Counted from the first letter of the stretch, positions 30,823 to 42,331 are shown. The stretch is DNA of 64,000 nucleotides from Clostridium sp. (GCA_029851835.1 JARKVD010000012.1:32830-96829); one strand, 5' to 3'. A program made the numbers and translations. Notes: generated by a model not told the origin, from the sequence alone.

Positions 30823-31779
30823 TTATAAAATAGATTTATAAATACTTATTCCATCTAAACTATATATTTTATCTGAAAACTCACCTTGCTTAACATCTTT
30901 TATTGCTTTTTGCATATCATACATTCTTGCATCAATAACATCTAAGTGATGCAATAGCTCAGCTTCTGGAATCATAGGCTTTTTAGGACTTCCATACTCT
31001 GGTTCATAGTGATGGGTTAAAATCATATGTTGTAAAAGCATTATTACTTCTTTATCAGCTCCAATGCTCTTACCTGCCTCATCAATCATGTTAATTCCTT
31101 GTATTATATGTCCCAACAACTGACCTTCTACACTATACCTTGATACAATGCCTAATTCACTTGATTCCATTTCTTTAATCTTTGCTATATCGTGTAAAAT
31201 TACTCCAGCATAAACTAGATCCTTATTGAGGTAAGTATATATCTCCATTAACTTTTCTGCAACTTTAAGCATAGTAGTAACATGATATAAAAGCCCTCCC
31301 TTAATAGCATGGTGGTTAGACTTCGCTGCGGGATAATGCATAAGCTTATCACTTACCTTGCTTACAATAGATTCAGTTATACCTTTTATATATTGATTTT
31401 CAATTTTTTCAATATAATCTAATATAACCTCAAACATATCTTCTGACTTATAGGGTGCAGCCATGATGAATTCATCTATATCTATATTATCTTCTTCAAC
31501 AACACATCTAATTTTATCTATCTTTAACTGTAATTTGCCTCTATATTCTGTAACAACAGCTCTTACTTTTACAAGAATATTTTCCTTTATAATTGTTTCT
31601 ATACCATTATTACACTCCCATAACTTTGCATTGATTTCTCCAGTAGAATCTATAAGCATTAAGTCTAGATATTTATTTGTGGTGCTGTTATTAGTAATTT
31701 TACAATCTGAGCTTTTTACTAAATAAAAGCCTTCAATTCTATCACCTTTAATAAATTCACCGATCTTCTTATTCTCCAT
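30823..31779 (-). CDS. 3'-5' exoribonuclease YhaM-like (OB-fold + HD domain)
   Basis: GGLLYHVTTMLKVAEKLMEIYTYLNKDLVYAGVILHDIAKIKEM (HD motif). Confidence 0.88.
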   Translation of the reverse strand: MENKKIGEFIKGDRIEGFYLVKSSDCKITNNSTTNKYLDLMLIDSTGEINAKLWECNNGIETIIKENILVKVRAVVTEYRGKLQLKIDKIRCVVEEDNIDIDEFIMAAPYKSEDMFEVILDYIEKIENQYIKGITESIVSKVSDKLMHYPAAKSNHHAIKGGLLYHVTTMLKVAEKLMEIYTYLNKDLVYAGVILHDIAKIKEMESSELGIVSRYSVEGQLLGHIIQGINMIDEAGKSIGADKEVIMLLQHMILTHHYEPEYGSPKKPMIPEAELLHHLDVIDARMYDMQKAIKDVKQGEFSDKIYSLDGISIYKSIL

Positions 31780-31808
31780 AAGTAGCGCTCTCCTTAACCA
31801 TTTCTTCC

Positions 31809-32288
31809 TTAATTGGCTAAGCTAATCCTTTTAACTATCTTTCCTTCTTCATCAGTAAAATTATTTATTATAATTCTAATCAAGTCAACTAGAATCCATA
31901 TACCAAATCCACCAAAGGTTAATAGCATAAGTATAGCCGTACCAGCCTTACCTACATAAAATCTATGAAATCCAATAAAGCCAAGAAGAATACATAAAAC
32001 TAAAGTAATACCCCAAGCCTTACTGCTGTAATCACCATCTTCAATATATTCTACAGCTTTCTTGTCTTTTTTCATCCTTGGATTTTTAATAATTACTTTA
32101 TTTTTTACATCTTCTTTAACTTCATCTTTTATCATGTTTTGTTCATTACTTGAAGCTATAACTTCTTTATTAAAACCATAGTTTATTTCAACATCTTCTG
32201 ATAAGTTATCCGATGCTGAATTTTCTTCTAATAAATTTTCATCTAATAACTTATTATTAAGTTTACCATCGTCTTCATAAATGCTCAT
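31809..32288 (-). CDS. TM2 domain-containing membrane protein
   Basis: GITLVLCILLGFIGFHRFYVGKAGTAILMLLTFGGFGIWILVDLI. Confidence 0.9.
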   Translation of the reverse strand: MSIYEDDGKLNNKLLDENLLEENSASDNLSEDVEINYGFNKEVIASSNEQNMIKDEVKEDVKNKVIIKNPRMKKDKKAVEYIEDGDYSSKAWGITLVLCILLGFIGFHRFYVGKAGTAILMLLTFGGFGIWILVDLIRIIINNFTDEEGKIVKRISLAN

Positions 32289-32419
32289 TCTACTTTCACC
32301 TCACATAAAATATACCTAGTATATCTTTATGTAAAGAGTTTATAGTCTATGCACCAAATACGATTCTTGTTCTTGTTGTTGTCTTTATTGCAACACCCCT
32401 AATTTATGAGGGGCTTACT

Positions 32420-33751
32420 TTATTCTTGATGAACAAGGTCTAAATCACCAAATTTACTATACCTACCTATCCATGCAAGATTAACTGTACCTACTTCACC
32501 ATTTCTGTGTTTAGCTAATATACATTCTGCTAAACTTTCATCTTCTTTATCTTTACTATAATAGTACTCTCTATAAAGGAACATAACAATATCTGCGTCC
32601 TGTTCTATAGATCCAGACTCTCTAAGATCCGAAAGCATTGGTCTATGGTCTGCTCTTTGCTCTGGAGCACGAGATAACTGTGATAGAGCAATTATAGGGC
32701 ACTTCATTTCCTTTGCTAGTGCCTTTATACTTCTTGATATCTCTGAAACCTCTTGCTGTCTATTATCTGAATTACTTCCTGTCATTAACTGAAGGTAGTC
32801 AATTATGATCATATCTATACCGTGCTCAATTTTAAGCCTTCTACACTTAGATCTCATTTCCATTATAGATATACCAGCAGTATCATCAATATATATACCG
32901 GCCGCTGCTAATGGTCCAGACGCCCTTGCAATGTTTTCCCAATCACTGTCACTAAGATCTCCATTTCTAAGCTTACCCATATCAACATTAGCCTCTGCAC
33001 AAAGAAGCTTATATGCAAGCTGCTCCTTACTCATTTCCAAAGAAAATATAGCAACCTTTTTACCGCTTCTTATTGCAACGTTCTGAGCTATATTAAGACA
33101 GAATGTTGTTTTTCCCATGGAAGGTCTCGCAGCTAGAAGAATCATATCTCCTGGCTGAAAACCTGAGGTTTTAGCATCTAAATCCTTAAAACCACTTGCA
33201 ACACCATTAATTTGACCTTTATTATTAAATATTTTTTCTATCTCTAAAAATCCTCTTTCAAGGACCGTACTCATAGCTTCAAAATCACTTGAGCTTCTTT
33301 TTTCTGAAATATTGAATACCTTTTTTTCTGCTGCATCTATAACAGACTCAACATCATCTTGCTTATCATAACACTCCTCTATAATCTCTGTAGAACTTCT
33401 TATTAATCTTCTTAACGTAGATTTATCCTCTACAATTTTTATATATGAAGATAAGTTGGCAGTAGATGGTACTGATGTACTTATCTCAGTAATGTAAGTA
33501 ATTCCCCCTACTTGATCAAGCATATTATTTGACTTTAAGTAATCAACTAAAGTTATCATATCTATGGGTATATCCTTATTATATAAATCCCTTATAGCCT
33601 TAAACATAGTCTTATGTGCATCCCTATAAAAATCATCCGCCTCAAGGACTTCTGCCGCTTGGGCAATTGCATTCTTATCTATAAGCATAGAACCTATTAC
33701 TGACTGCTCTGCTTCTATGTTTTGTGGCATTGTTCTAAGCGACTCACTCAC
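32420..33751 (-). CDS. dnaB: Replicative DNA helicase
   Basis: MPQNIEAEQSVIGSML; ARPSMGKTTFCLNIA; IIIDYLQLM; SDLRESGSIEQDADIVMFLYR. Confidence 0.97.
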   Translation of the reverse strand: MSESLRTMPQNIEAEQSVIGSMLIDKNAIAQAAEVLEADDFYRDAHKTMFKAIRDLYNKDIPIDMITLVDYLKSNNMLDQVGGITYITEISTSVPSTANLSSYIKIVEDKSTLRRLIRSSTEIIEECYDKQDDVESVIDAAEKKVFNISEKRSSSDFEAMSTVLERGFLEIEKIFNNKGQINGVASGFKDLDAKTSGFQPGDMILLAARPSMGKTTFCLNIAQNVAIRSGKKVAIFSLEMSKEQLAYKLLCAEANVDMGKLRNGDLSDSDWENIARASGPLAAAGIYIDDTAGISIMEMRSKCRRLKIEHGIDMIIIDYLQLMTGSNSDNRQQEVSEISRSIKALAKEMKCPIIALSQLSRAPEQRADHRPMLSDLRESGSIEQDADIVMFLYREYYYSKDKEDESLAECILAKHRNGEVGTVNLAWIGRYSKFGDLDLVHQE

Positions 33752-33830
33752 ATCCTCACCTCTTTTGTGCTATATTTAATAAAAATTAAAACCCTGTAAT
33801 GTTGCGCCACAAGGTTTTAATTTAATAATT

Positions 33831-35720
33831 TTAAAATACTATTGCTAATAACTCTTCTATGTTTGATACTGGTACAACTTCTATATCCACTAGATTATTA
33901 GGTATATCTTTTTTGTTATCAATTGGAACTAGTACCTTTCTTATGCCTTTTCTTCTTGCTCCATAGATCTTTTCCCTGACTCCTCCAACTGGTTTAATAC
34001 TTCCTCTTAATGAAATTTCACCAGTAACTGCTATATCTTGTCTTATAGGCTTATCTAAAATAGCACTTATTATACATGCTGTAATAGCGCCCCCCGCTGA
34101 AGGACCATCAATCTTTCCTCCACCAATTACATTGACATGAATATCATAATCTTTAATATCCTTATCAGTTATTTTTCTAATAACTGATGCAGCATTAAAT
34201 ACTGAATCCTTTGCCATGGAGCCTGCAGTATCATTGAATCTAATAGTTCCTTTTCCTTTTTCCCTAGCCTCAAAAGCAGCACACTCAATCTCTATAGTTG
34301 AACCTAAGAAGCCAGATACTCCTAAACCATATATTTGTCCAACTTCCTTACTATCTAAATTACTGCCATCCTCATAGGGTGTTAACCTATTATTAGATAC
34401 TACTTCATTAAAATCCTTTAATGTTATTGTAATGTCAGTTTCATCTGGGTTATTAAGCAACACATAACCATAGACATCAGCAAGAATATTAACAGCTTTT
34501 CTTCCTTCTATAGTATAACTGCTTATTTCTTTTGCTAAACCATCTTCTAATTTTATATTTAACTTTTTGGCTGAATTTAATACAACATCCTCTATATCCT
34601 TAGCAGATAAAGGCTCAAAATATACTTCTGTACACCTTGATCTCAATGCAGGATTAATTTCTCCTGGCTCCCTTGTTGTAGCTCCAATAAGAACGAAATC
34701 TGCTGGTGCTCCATTATCAAATAAGTATTTGATATATTTAGGTGTCTGTTCGTCATCAGGATCATAGTATGATGATGAAAATTCTACTCTTTTATCTTCT
34801 AAAACCTTTAAAAGTTTATTCTGAAGTGTAAAGTCAAGTTCTCCAATTTCATCTATAAAGAGAACTCCTCCATGAGCATCTGTAACTAAACCTGTCTTCG
34901 GCTCTGGAATTCCACCTTCTGCTAAGTCTCTTTTACTCCCTTGATATATTGGATCATGTACTGAACCTAACAATGGGTTAGAAATTTCTCTTGGATCCCA
35001 TCTTAAGGTAGTTCCATCCACTTCAACAAAGTTAGCACCCTCTTCATATGGAGTATGTTTTAATTTTTTAACTTCTTCTAAAGCAATCCTTGCTGCTGTT
35101 GTTTTACCAACCCCAGGAGGTCCATATAAAATTATATGTTGTGGGTATGGTGATGCCATTTTTGATATTAAGGATTTTATTGCTCTCTCTTGACCAACTA
35201 TTTCTGAAAAGCTTTCTGGTCTTAAAAGACTCATTATATTTTGAGTAAGACGCTTTGAGTCAAGCTTTTCAAGTTGCTCATACTTCTTTAAAGTTTTACT
35301 GTTTTCAGCACCTCTTTGCTTTTTTACGATTCCAAGTCTAATATCATCAATATATTTATCTTGCTTTTCCATTATAAGCTTTTCGACTTCAGAATCTATC
35401 CTGTTTTGAATATATCTTTTAGCCATAAGTTCGCTTACTTCCTTGCTTGTGGCTTCTAACACATTCCCAATAGTATTATCATCAGGAATTATTTCAATTC
35501 CCTTTCCGTTAGTTATTATCTTATTTATAGCATATAATTTTTTATATTTATCCTTGCTGTTAAGATGTTTCTGTACTTTAAATTTAACTGCTCTGCCTCT
35601 TATAGTTCCCTCATCTAAAAGCTTGTACATAACATCATATAGAATATCTATTTCAACTTCGATTGACATTTCTTCTTCAATTCCTAGTTCTTTTAATTTA
35701 TCTAATGAATTTATCTCCAA
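33831..35720 (-). CDS. lonC: Lon-family ATP-dependent protease (LonC-type)
   Basis: YGPPGVGKTTAARIAL, GGVLFIDEIGELD, catalytic Ser in GGGKIDGPSAGGAIT; 629 aa. Confidence 0.85.
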   Translation of the reverse strand: MEINSLDKLKELGIEEEMSIEVEIDILYDVMYKLLDEGTIRGRAVKFKVQKHLNSKDKYKKLYAINKIITNGKGIEIIPDDNTIGNVLEATSKEVSELMAKRYIQNRIDSEVEKLIMEKQDKYIDDIRLGIVKKQRGAENSKTLKKYEQLEKLDSKRLTQNIMSLLRPESFSEIVGQERAIKSLISKMASPYPQHIILYGPPGVGKTTAARIALEEVKKLKHTPYEEGANFVEVDGTTLRWDPREISNPLLGSVHDPIYQGSKRDLAEGGIPEPKTGLVTDAHGGVLFIDEIGELDFTLQNKLLKVLEDKRVEFSSSYYDPDDEQTPKYIKYLFDNGAPADFVLIGATTREPGEINPALRSRCTEVYFEPLSAKDIEDVVLNSAKKLNIKLEDGLAKEISSYTIEGRKAVNILADVYGYVLLNNPDETDITITLKDFNEVVSNNRLTPYEDGSNLDSKEVGQIYGLGVSGFLGSTIEIECAAFEAREKGKGTIRFNDTAGSMAKDSVFNAASVIRKITDKDIKDYDIHVNVIGGGKIDGPSAGGAITACIISAILDKPIRQDIAVTGEISLRGSIKPVGGVREKIYGARRKGIRKVLVPIDNKKDIPNNLVDIEVVPVSNIEELLAIVF

Positions 35721-35728
35721 AATTATTT

Positions 35729-35758
35729 AGCATAGAAGAAGAGCTTCTTCTATGCTTT
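35729..35758 (-). terminator. Terminator hairpin between rplI and lonC
   Basis: agcatagaagaag-agc-ttcttctatgct. Confidence 0.65.
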
Positions 35759-35779
35759 CCTCCCCTCGGTTATTAAATT

Positions 35780-36226
35780 TTATTGCTTTTCTTTTATAAC
35801 AACTTTAATCTTAGTAGATATTTCTGGGTAAAGCTTAACTTCCGCAGTATATATTCCTAAAGTTTTAATTGTGTTCATAACGATTTTCTTTTTATCTATA
35901 GAAACATTTAATTGTTTCTCCATTTCCTGAGAAATATCTTTAGATGTAATTGCTCCAAATAACTTTCCAGCTTCTCCTGCTTTTGTATATATCGCAACTT
36001 CTTTATCCTTTAACTCGTTAGCAAGCTTTTGCGCTGCTTCTATCTCTGCTGTTTTCTTTTTTCTGTCAGCCTCATTCTTTTTATTTAATATATGCATATT
36101 AACATCATTAGCTTCTTGAGCTAATTTCTTCGGAAATAATAAGTTTCTAGCATACCCATCTGATACGTTAACAACTTCTCCTTTTTTTCCAACTGATTTA
36201 ACATCTTGTAATAAAATAACTTTCAT
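35780..36226 (-). CDS. rplI: Ribosomal protein bL9
   Basis: [36 protein letters not shown]. Confidence 0.98.
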   Translation of the reverse strand: MKVILLQDVKSVGKKGEVVNVSDGYARNLLFPKKLAQEANDVNMHILNKKNEADRKKKTAEIEAAQKLANELKDKEVAIYTKAGEAGKLFGAITSKDISQEMEKQLNVSIDKKKIVMNTIKTLGIYTAEVKLYPEISTKIKVVIKEKQ

Positions 36227-36228
36227 TA

Positions 36229-38226
36229 TTAGTCACCCTTCCTTAAGTATTTTTCTATTGCTTTGTTTAATAATTCTTCCGCCTCTTCCTGTGAGGTTTC
36301 TTTTAATTTAGCTGCTGCCATTGTTAAATGACCGCCACCACCTAAATCTTCTAAAATAACTTGAACATTTATATCACCTAAGGATCTTCCACTTATATAT
36401 GTTTCCCCTTCTATTTTAGCAATAACAAAGGATGCCTGAATACCTGTAATATTTAGCAATTCATCAGCAGCCTGTGCTGCTAAAACTGAATTTGATAAAT
36501 TGGGTGGACATTTTGCTATGGCGATTCCTTCTTTTAATTTTGCTGTTCTTATTATTTCAGATCTAGTTATATATACGTCTAATGCTTCGCTAAAAATTCG
36601 CTTTACATCAACGGTATCTGCACCCTGTCTTCTTAGAAATGCTGCTGCCTCAAAGGTTCTTACCCCTGTCTTAAAACAGAAGTTTTTTGTATCTAAACAT
36701 ATTCCTGCTAAAAGTGCTACAGCTTCAATTTCTTTTAATGTAGGCTTTTCTACCATATACTGAATTAATTCAGTAATTAACTCAGATGTAGAAGAAGCAT
36801 AAGTTTCAACATAATTAATTATGGATCCTTGAATAAAATCCTTAGCCTTTCTATGATGATCTATAATTACAAGCCTACTAATACTTTTTACTACATCCTT
36901 AGATAGAACATAACTTTCATTATGAACATCTACTAATATTAATAAACTTTTATCATCCTTAAGATTATTTATTTCAGACGGTTTAACAAAAGTATTACTA
37001 TATTCCTCTTTCTCTTTTAACCTGTCAACCATATAATCAACAGCATCATGTTGGTCACCTAGAATGATATAACATTCCTTGTTTAAGGACTTTATAGTGC
37101 TGTACATTCCAATTGCAGCTCCTAAACAATCCATATCAGGATTATGGTGACCCATAATAAAGATTCTACTACTCTCATTTACTAAGTCTAATAGAGCATG
37201 CCCTATTACTCTCGCCCTAACCTTAGTTCTTTTTTCAACTTCTTTTGTCTTTCCACCATAGAAAGAAATTTTTTCAAAGCTTTTAATTACACATTGGTCT
37301 CCACCTCTGCCAAGAGCAAGTTCCTGTGCAGTCGATGCAAATTCATAGTTCTCTGCTGGGGTATTACCACCTCTTCCTATACCAATGCTTAAAGTAACTG
37401 CAAGTTTGTTACCTGTGCTAATTTCCCTCATTATATCAAGTATATCAAATTTTTTATTAATTTCATTATCTAAGTTTATATCTTTTGTAACTAATATATA
37501 TTTGTTAGATGAATATTTCGTTATCATTGCCTCTAAGCCATTTGCATAATTATTTATAGCTCTATCTATGTCTGCTATAAGCTGTGGCCTTAAGCCTTCT
37601 TCTGTGGTCTTGATAACATCATCTAAATTATCTACTTCAATTAAAACTACACTTTCTTTAGTTTCACCAATTTGCTTCTCTAACTCAATACTATCAGTAA
37701 TATCGTAGAAATACATCATTACTAAATTGTTGTACTTATCCGAAGTTCCATCACTAACTACATTAGTATATATATTATACATCCTATTATTAAAAGAAAC
37801 CTTCTTATATTCAGATTTTCTTCCATCTAGTATAAGCTTTACATTTATTTCTTTTATAAACTCCTTAATATTTTTTCTTACAATAGTTTTATTATCTGTT
37901 ATTCTTCTTAATTCTTCGTTATACCAAATAATATTACCATTTTCCATTAAAAATAATATAGGGAATGGTACTCGTGAAAATACCGTTGTTTTTACGGAGT
38001 TAATTCTCGAGGTAATCAGTTCATCATCATTAATTTCAGCTTCATTTTTTAACTTTATATTTAAATTGTTATAAATCATTAAAGCTAGCCAAACCATAAG
38101 AAGTAAACTAAGAATAAAAAATGTCTTTGCCATAAATAGAATAATACTTATTATGGAAAATAAGATTAAAGCTATCTTGCTATTCATAAGCTTATCTATC
38201 TTATCACTAACGTATCTCTTTTTCAT
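36229..38226 (-). CDS. gdpP: Cyclic-di-AMP phosphodiesterase (PAS + degenerate GGDEF + DHH/DHHA1)
   Basis: [47 protein letters not shown]. Confidence 0.95.
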   Translation of the reverse strand: MKKRYVSDKIDKLMNSKIALILFSIISIILFMAKTFFILSLLLMVWLALMIYNNLNIKLKNEAEINDDELITSRINSVKTTVFSRVPFPILFLMENGNIIWYNEELRRITDNKTIVRKNIKEFIKEINVKLILDGRKSEYKKVSFNNRMYNIYTNVVSDGTSDKYNNLVMMYFYDITDSIELEKQIGETKESVVLIEVDNLDDVIKTTEEGLRPQLIADIDRAINNYANGLEAMITKYSSNKYILVTKDINLDNEINKKFDILDIMREISTGNKLAVTLSIGIGRGGNTPAENYEFASTAQELALGRGGDQCVIKSFEKISFYGGKTKEVEKRTKVRARVIGHALLDLVNESSRIFIMGHHNPDMDCLGAAIGMYSTIKSLNKECYIILGDQHDAVDYMVDRLKEKEEYSNTFVKPSEINNLKDDKSLLILVDVHNESYVLSKDVVKSISRLVIIDHHRKAKDFIQGSIINYVETYASSTSELITELIQYMVEKPTLKEIEAVALLAGICLDTKNFCFKTGVRTFEAAAFLRRQGADTVDVKRIFSEALDVYITRSEIIRTAKLKEGIAIAKCPPNLSNSVLAAQAADELLNITGIQASFVIAKIEGETYISGRSLGDINVQVILEDLGGGGHLTMAAAKLKETSQEEAEELLNKAIEKYLRKGD

Positions 38227-38229
38227 ATG

Positions 38230-39225
38230 CTACACCTTTCTTAGTCTATGTGGGTCAAGCCTTCTAAAATCTAATAGCATCTCCACAAATCCAATAATTC
38301 CAAATATAAAAAACATACCCATCATAAATACGGCTATAATTATTAATACTCTAGCTGCTTTGGGCAACATCAGTCTCTTTGTAAAAAAATACTGAGTAGC
38401 TGCAATACCATTTATTCCTAATATAACTAAAGTTATCATGTATACAGAATTATATACTGTAATACCCCATTGAAATCCACGTCCATATAATATAAGCGCT
38501 ATACACATAATACCAATTAAAGCTGCTCCAACTAAATTAGTAACATAAAAATCGCTAAACTTTATAACTTCTAGTTTTGCATATCTTAACTTACTTAATA
38601 TTACTGAAAACAGTAAATAACATACATAACCCTGTAAAAATGAAGCTATTACAATTACTGAAGGGAAAATCATTAATATAAGTTCTGGTGTTATTACAGA
38701 CTTCATCTGATTCATCATTTCTATCTGCTTACCGGTAACTCCAATAGACTCATACATTTTTACACTTTGATCTATAGAAACAGCAAAAATATCTGAAAGC
38801 TCTACCGCTTGACTTTTCACAAATTCAAATATATTTTGCCCGCTAATAAGTATACCCGTTAGTGTAAAATCAAGTGTAATTGCTATACCACTAGCTAAAA
38901 TTGTATAAATCAATATTCTGTATGGCTTATATTGCTTTCTTACTGCATATCCTAGGGCCATCCCAACAATTCCATAGCTTACCCCCATTGTAACTCCTGT
39001 AATAGGATTAAACATTATTGAAGTTATAACCATACTTACAATTACACAGCCTGCAGAATATTTAAAATCATGACAATAATGAACTACTGCTACTATTATA
39101 GGAAGTATCATCATAGCTATTCCATACAAAAATGAAAAATATGATGATAGTATTACTATTACAGATATAAGTGCAGCCATTATTGCAGACTCTGTTAATC
39201 CTCTAGTACTAATCTTTTGTTCCAT
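38230..39225 (-). CDS. DUF2232 / YybS-like membrane protein
   Basis: Multi-TM protein next to gdpP; TRGLTESAIMAALISVIVILSSYF. Confidence 0.85.
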   Translation of the reverse strand: MEQKISTRGLTESAIMAALISVIVILSSYFSFLYGIAMMILPIIVAVVHYCHDFKYSAGCVIVSMVITSIMFNPITGVTMGVSYGIVGMALGYAVRKQYKPYRILIYTILASGIAITLDFTLTGILISGQNIFEFVKSQAVELSDIFAVSIDQSVKMYESIGVTGKQIEMMNQMKSVITPELILMIFPSVIVIASFLQGYVCYLLFSVILSKLRYAKLEVIKFSDFYVTNLVGAALIGIMCIALILYGRGFQWGITVYNSVYMITLVILGINGIAATQYFFTKRLMLPKAARVLIIIAVFMMGMFFIFGIIGFVEMLLDFRRLDPHRLRKV

Positions 39226-39234
39226 AAAATCCTC

Positions 39235-39555
39235 CTACTGATTTCGCTCTCTAATATGATCATGTAATTTAGATAACTCCTTTCCATTTTTCTCCAACGG
39301 ATCTCCTTCCATGATACCTAGTTTGAGCTTCTTCTTCATAGTTTCATCCACTGCCAAATGAGAATATCCAAGTTTTTCTGATAGTATATATAGTATTATT
39401 ATAGCCCCAGAAATACAATCTAAAATCGCATCATGTGCTATATTGCTTCCTTTGCTTAAAACTTTGAAAAAATCCCCTATAATACATAATAAATCTGCCT
39501 TAAGACTTTCAATGATTTTTATGTTAGACATAATATTGAAATCTTCACGCTTCAT
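39235..39555 (-). CDS. MazG-like family protein
   Basis: IKIIESLKADLLCIIGDFFKVLSKGSN..AILDCISGAIIILYILSEKLGYS; position beside DUF2232. Confidence 0.7.
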   Translation of the reverse strand: MKREDFNIMSNIKIIESLKADLLCIIGDFFKVLSKGSNIAHDAILDCISGAIIILYILSEKLGYSHLAVDETMKKKLKLGIMEGDPLEKNGKELSKLHDHIRERNQ

Positions 39556-39696
39556 CGAACTCCCCCTTCCATTTGGCTATAAATCTATTGTAAATTTTTT
39601 TTAGTTTTAATGCAACAATCTAGTGGTTATATTTGGATTTATTTCACATATGAGTAATTTTTTTTGCATATATTTGATAATTATCACTCTAATAAT

Positions 39697-39735
39697 AAAA
39701 AGACTAGCAAATAATTTATTTGCTAGTCTTTTTTA
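39697..39735 (-). terminator. Terminator of rpsF-ssb-rpsR operon
   Basis: aaaaagactagcaaata-att-tatttgctagtctttttt. Confidence 0.88.
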
Positions 39736-39768
39736 ACCATAAGTTATTAACTAAAACTTAGTATTATA

Positions 39769-40023
39769 TTATTCAGTTGTGAATGGTAATAATGCTATGT
39801 TTCTAGCTCTCTTAATAGCTACTGTTAACATTCTTTGGTGTTTAGCACAGTTTCCAGAAATTCTTCTTGGTAATATTTTACCTTTTTCTGTAACATACTT
39901 TCTTAATTTATTGATATCTTTGTAATCTATAGAAGTGGCTTTATCCATACAGAAAGAACAAACTTTTCTCTTCATTCTTTTTCTGTTTCCGCCTTTTCTC
40001 TTATCATTTCTATCATAAGCCAT
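39769..40023 (-). CDS. rpsR: Ribosomal protein bS18
   Basis: [62 protein letters not shown]. Confidence 0.98.
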   Translation of the reverse strand: MAYDRNDKRKGGNRKRMKRKVCSFCMDKATSIDYKDINKLRKYVTEKGKILPRRISGNCAKHQRMLTVAIKRARNIALLPFTTE

Positions 40024-40053
40024 TGTGCACTTACCTCCTTTTACCTAAATTTA

Positions 40054-40491
40054 TTAAAATGGCATATCCTCACCGTCATCAATTGGAGTCATATCTCCGC
40101 CACCAAAATAATCTGATGGAATTGATGGTTCCATGTGAGATCCCATACCTGTATTCATTCCTGATGATTTATTGCCTCCCCATTCAAGGAAACTTACTTC
40201 ATCAGCCACTACTTCAGTTACATATCTTCTTCCGCCGTCTTTAGCCTCATAAGAACGAGTTTCAATTCTACCAGCTACACTCATAAGTTTACCCTTACTC
40301 ATGTAATTTGCTGTATTTTCCGCAGTTTTTCCCCATACTACTATAGGAATAAAATCTGCACTTTGTTGACCTTCTTTCTTAAATCTTCTATCAACTGCAA
40401 GTGTGAACGTTGCTACAGCTGTACCTGTACCTGGAGTAAATTTTAACTCTGGGTCTTTGGTTAATCTTCCGATTAAAACAACTTTATTCAT
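40054..40491 (-). CDS. ssb: Single-stranded DNA-binding protein
   Basis: [35 protein letters not shown]; acidic C-terminal tip DDGEDMPF. Start taken at the internal ATG. Confidence 0.96.
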   Translation of the reverse strand: MNKVVLIGRLTKDPELKFTPGTGTAVATFTLAVDRRFKKEGQQSADFIPIVVWGKTAENTANYMSKGKLMSVAGRIETRSYEAKDGGRRYVTEVVADEVSFLEWGGNKSSGMNTGMGSHMEPSIPSDYFGGGDMTPIDDGEDMPF

Positions 40492-40500
40492 AAATAACAC

Positions 40501-40791
40501 CTACTTGCTTTCTGGATTGATTATGATATGTCTTATAACACCATCAGTAATTCTGAATACTCTGTCTAACTCTTTAGGTAACTCAGTGCTAGCTTTGAAG
40601 TTGATTAGAGTGTAAGTACCTTCGTTAACTTTAGCGATTTCGTAAGCAAGCTTTCTTCTACCCCAAACGTCAACATTCTCAACTTCTCCACCATTGTTCT
40701 CTATTACACCTTTAAACTTTTCTATGTTAGCTTTAACAGCTTCCTCGTCTAATGATGGGTGTAATACGAATATAGTTTCATATGATCTCAT
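40501..40791 (-). CDS. rpsF: Ribosomal protein bS6
   Basis: MRSYETIFVLHPSLDEEAVKANIEKF; SD ggaggtg upstream of this ATG. Confidence 0.97.
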   Translation of the reverse strand: MRSYETIFVLHPSLDEEAVKANIEKFKGVIENNGGEVENVDVWGRRKLAYEIAKVNEGTYTLINFKASTELPKELDRVFRITDGVIRHIIINPESK

Positions 40792-40805
40792 TAGTTTCAC
40801 CTCCT

Positions 40806-40842
40806 CCCCCCGGACTAACGGCTGTGATTTTCACAGCAGGGA
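40806..40842 (-). promoter_or_regulatory. Candidate S6:S18-binding autoregulatory leader
   Basis: - strand cctgctgtga-aaa-tcacagccgttagtccggggggaggag: 7-bp hairpin with CCG elements directly before the rpsF SD. Confidence 0.45.
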
Positions 40843-40900
40843 TTACATCAATAAATTTTATCACACCACAAATTTTAAGTCAAGTAACTAATTCATGATT

Positions 40901-41098
40901 TTAGTTATTCTCTTCAGTTACCTTAATTACCTTTTTTATGCTTTTCTCAAATTTGCTTCTAGGAATCATAACAATTCTGTCACATCCAAGGCATCTAATT
41001 TTTATATCTGCACCAACTCTTATAACTTCCCACTTATTACTTCCACAGGGGTGTGTCTTTTTGGTTTCTACTATATCATTTAAATCAAACTCTTTCAT
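40901..41098 (-). CDS. DUF951 family protein
   Basis: DIVETKKTHPCGSNKWEVIRVGADIKIRCLGCDRIVMIPRSKFEKSIKKV. Confidence 0.92.
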   Translation of the reverse strand: MKEFDLNDIVETKKTHPCGSNKWEVIRVGADIKIRCLGCDRIVMIPRSKFEKSIKKVIKVTEENN

Positions 41099-41144
41099 AG
41101 TCTCTCCTATATAACATTATTGACATTAATATTTAATTGTAATC

Positions 41145-41405
41145 TTAATTGTTATTAAAGGTTACTTCCTTAATTTTATTATCCTTTAATTCATATATTG
41201 CTTTATGAGCCATTTTCTCTTGATTAATTATGCCCCTTAACCCATTCGAGTCTTTTAACTCCACCTTTAAGCTTATACCACAACTTTTGGTTATATATGT
41301 TGGTGTAGGCATCATTGTTACCTTTAACCTCTTTTCTAAGCAAAGTGACTCAGCTGACATGGCCTCATGGGTATTATTAAAGGTCACTATATAAAATTCT
41401 TTCAT
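41145..41405 (-). CDS. DUF3343 domain protein (putative Se/S-transfer partner)
   Basis: YIVTFNNTHEAMSAESLCLEKRLKVTMMPTPTYITKSCGISLKVE. Confidence 0.85.
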   Translation of the reverse strand: MKEFYIVTFNNTHEAMSAESLCLEKRLKVTMMPTPTYITKSCGISLKVELKDSNGLRGIINQEKMAHKAIYELKDNKIKEVTFNNN

Positions 41406-41428
41406 TGCAATTATCTCCTAAACATATT

Positions 41429-42037
41429 TTAAAGTTTTATTGTATTGCTTCTGTTCATTATTTCAACAATAGCATACATATTTGTTATTTCCCCAACCGC
41501 AATTTTATCTTTTAACTTATAAAAGTCTAGACATAGACCACAACTTTGAACATTCGTTCCCATTTCTTTTAGTTTTTTTATACTTTCTAATACCAGTGAA
41601 TCCTCTACAACTAATTTAACCCCACCATTTATGAATATCAAATTCTCTGGTATAACCTCAGCTTCTGATAAAGCAAATAAATAACTCTTCATAAGGGCTG
41701 TACCTAATTCACTAGATCCACTACCTAATTCTTCTGAAGATATAATGATAGTAAGTGGTTGCTTTTCATTTATAGGGTATTCATTTTCTTTCTCAATCCC
41801 TTTAGCTTCACCCTTAGTAATTTTTATTTCAAACAAATTAATATCTTTATTCTCACTTTCAAAACTATAACCATTAGAACCTGCAAATTTTTCAACATTA
41901 TTTTTTGCAACTTCATTATCAACTATTACTATTGCTGTACCACTTTCAATACCATCAAAGTACTTTTTTGTATTTATAACTGGTATAGGGCAATTAAGAC
42001 CTTTACAATCAATTATATTTTTAATATTTTTCATCAC
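41429..42037 (-). CDS. yedF: Sulfurtransferase-like selenium metabolism protein YedF (TusA-like + DsrE-like)
   Basis: IDCKGLNCPIPVINTKKYF (TusA CPxP); C-terminal GTNVQSCGLCLDFYKLKDKIAVGEITNMY. Confidence 0.9.
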   Translation of the reverse strand: MMKNIKNIIDCKGLNCPIPVINTKKYFDGIESGTAIVIVDNEVAKNNVEKFAGSNGYSFESENKDINLFEIKITKGEAKGIEKENEYPINEKQPLTIIISSEELGSGSSELGTALMKSYLFALSEAEVIPENLIFINGGVKLVVEDSLVLESIKKLKEMGTNVQSCGLCLDFYKLKDKIAVGEITNMYAIVEIMNRSNTIKL

Positions 42038-42331
42038 TATTCCCCCTTTTAAGCCACCATAATTATTTTCTTGTTAGTAAATTTGTTTAACTAATTATAT
42101 TTTTGTATATTTATATCATTATGATGTATTATTAAATTGTTATGGGCCATTAATATAAATAAATTAATTCCATATAAAAAATAAATCCAAAACATGATTT
42201 GAACCTATATTTTATTATAACAAATTACCCTAAAGTAATTATATCAAAATAGAAACTTATATTAAATTTAATTTTTAAATACATTTCATAAATCTATTAT
42301 GTATTTCAATATGAATTAGGAGGTATATTTA

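Noticed and set aside
37727-38395. 115-aa and 80-aa + strand ORFs
   Set aside because: Antisense to gdpP and DUF2232; hydrophobic shadows of AT-rich coding sequence.
42038-42331. Possible structured RNA or operator in the yedF-csd divergent gap (aattac-N6-gtaatt)
   Set aside because: Very AT-rich with only 6-bp arms; chance occurrence likely.
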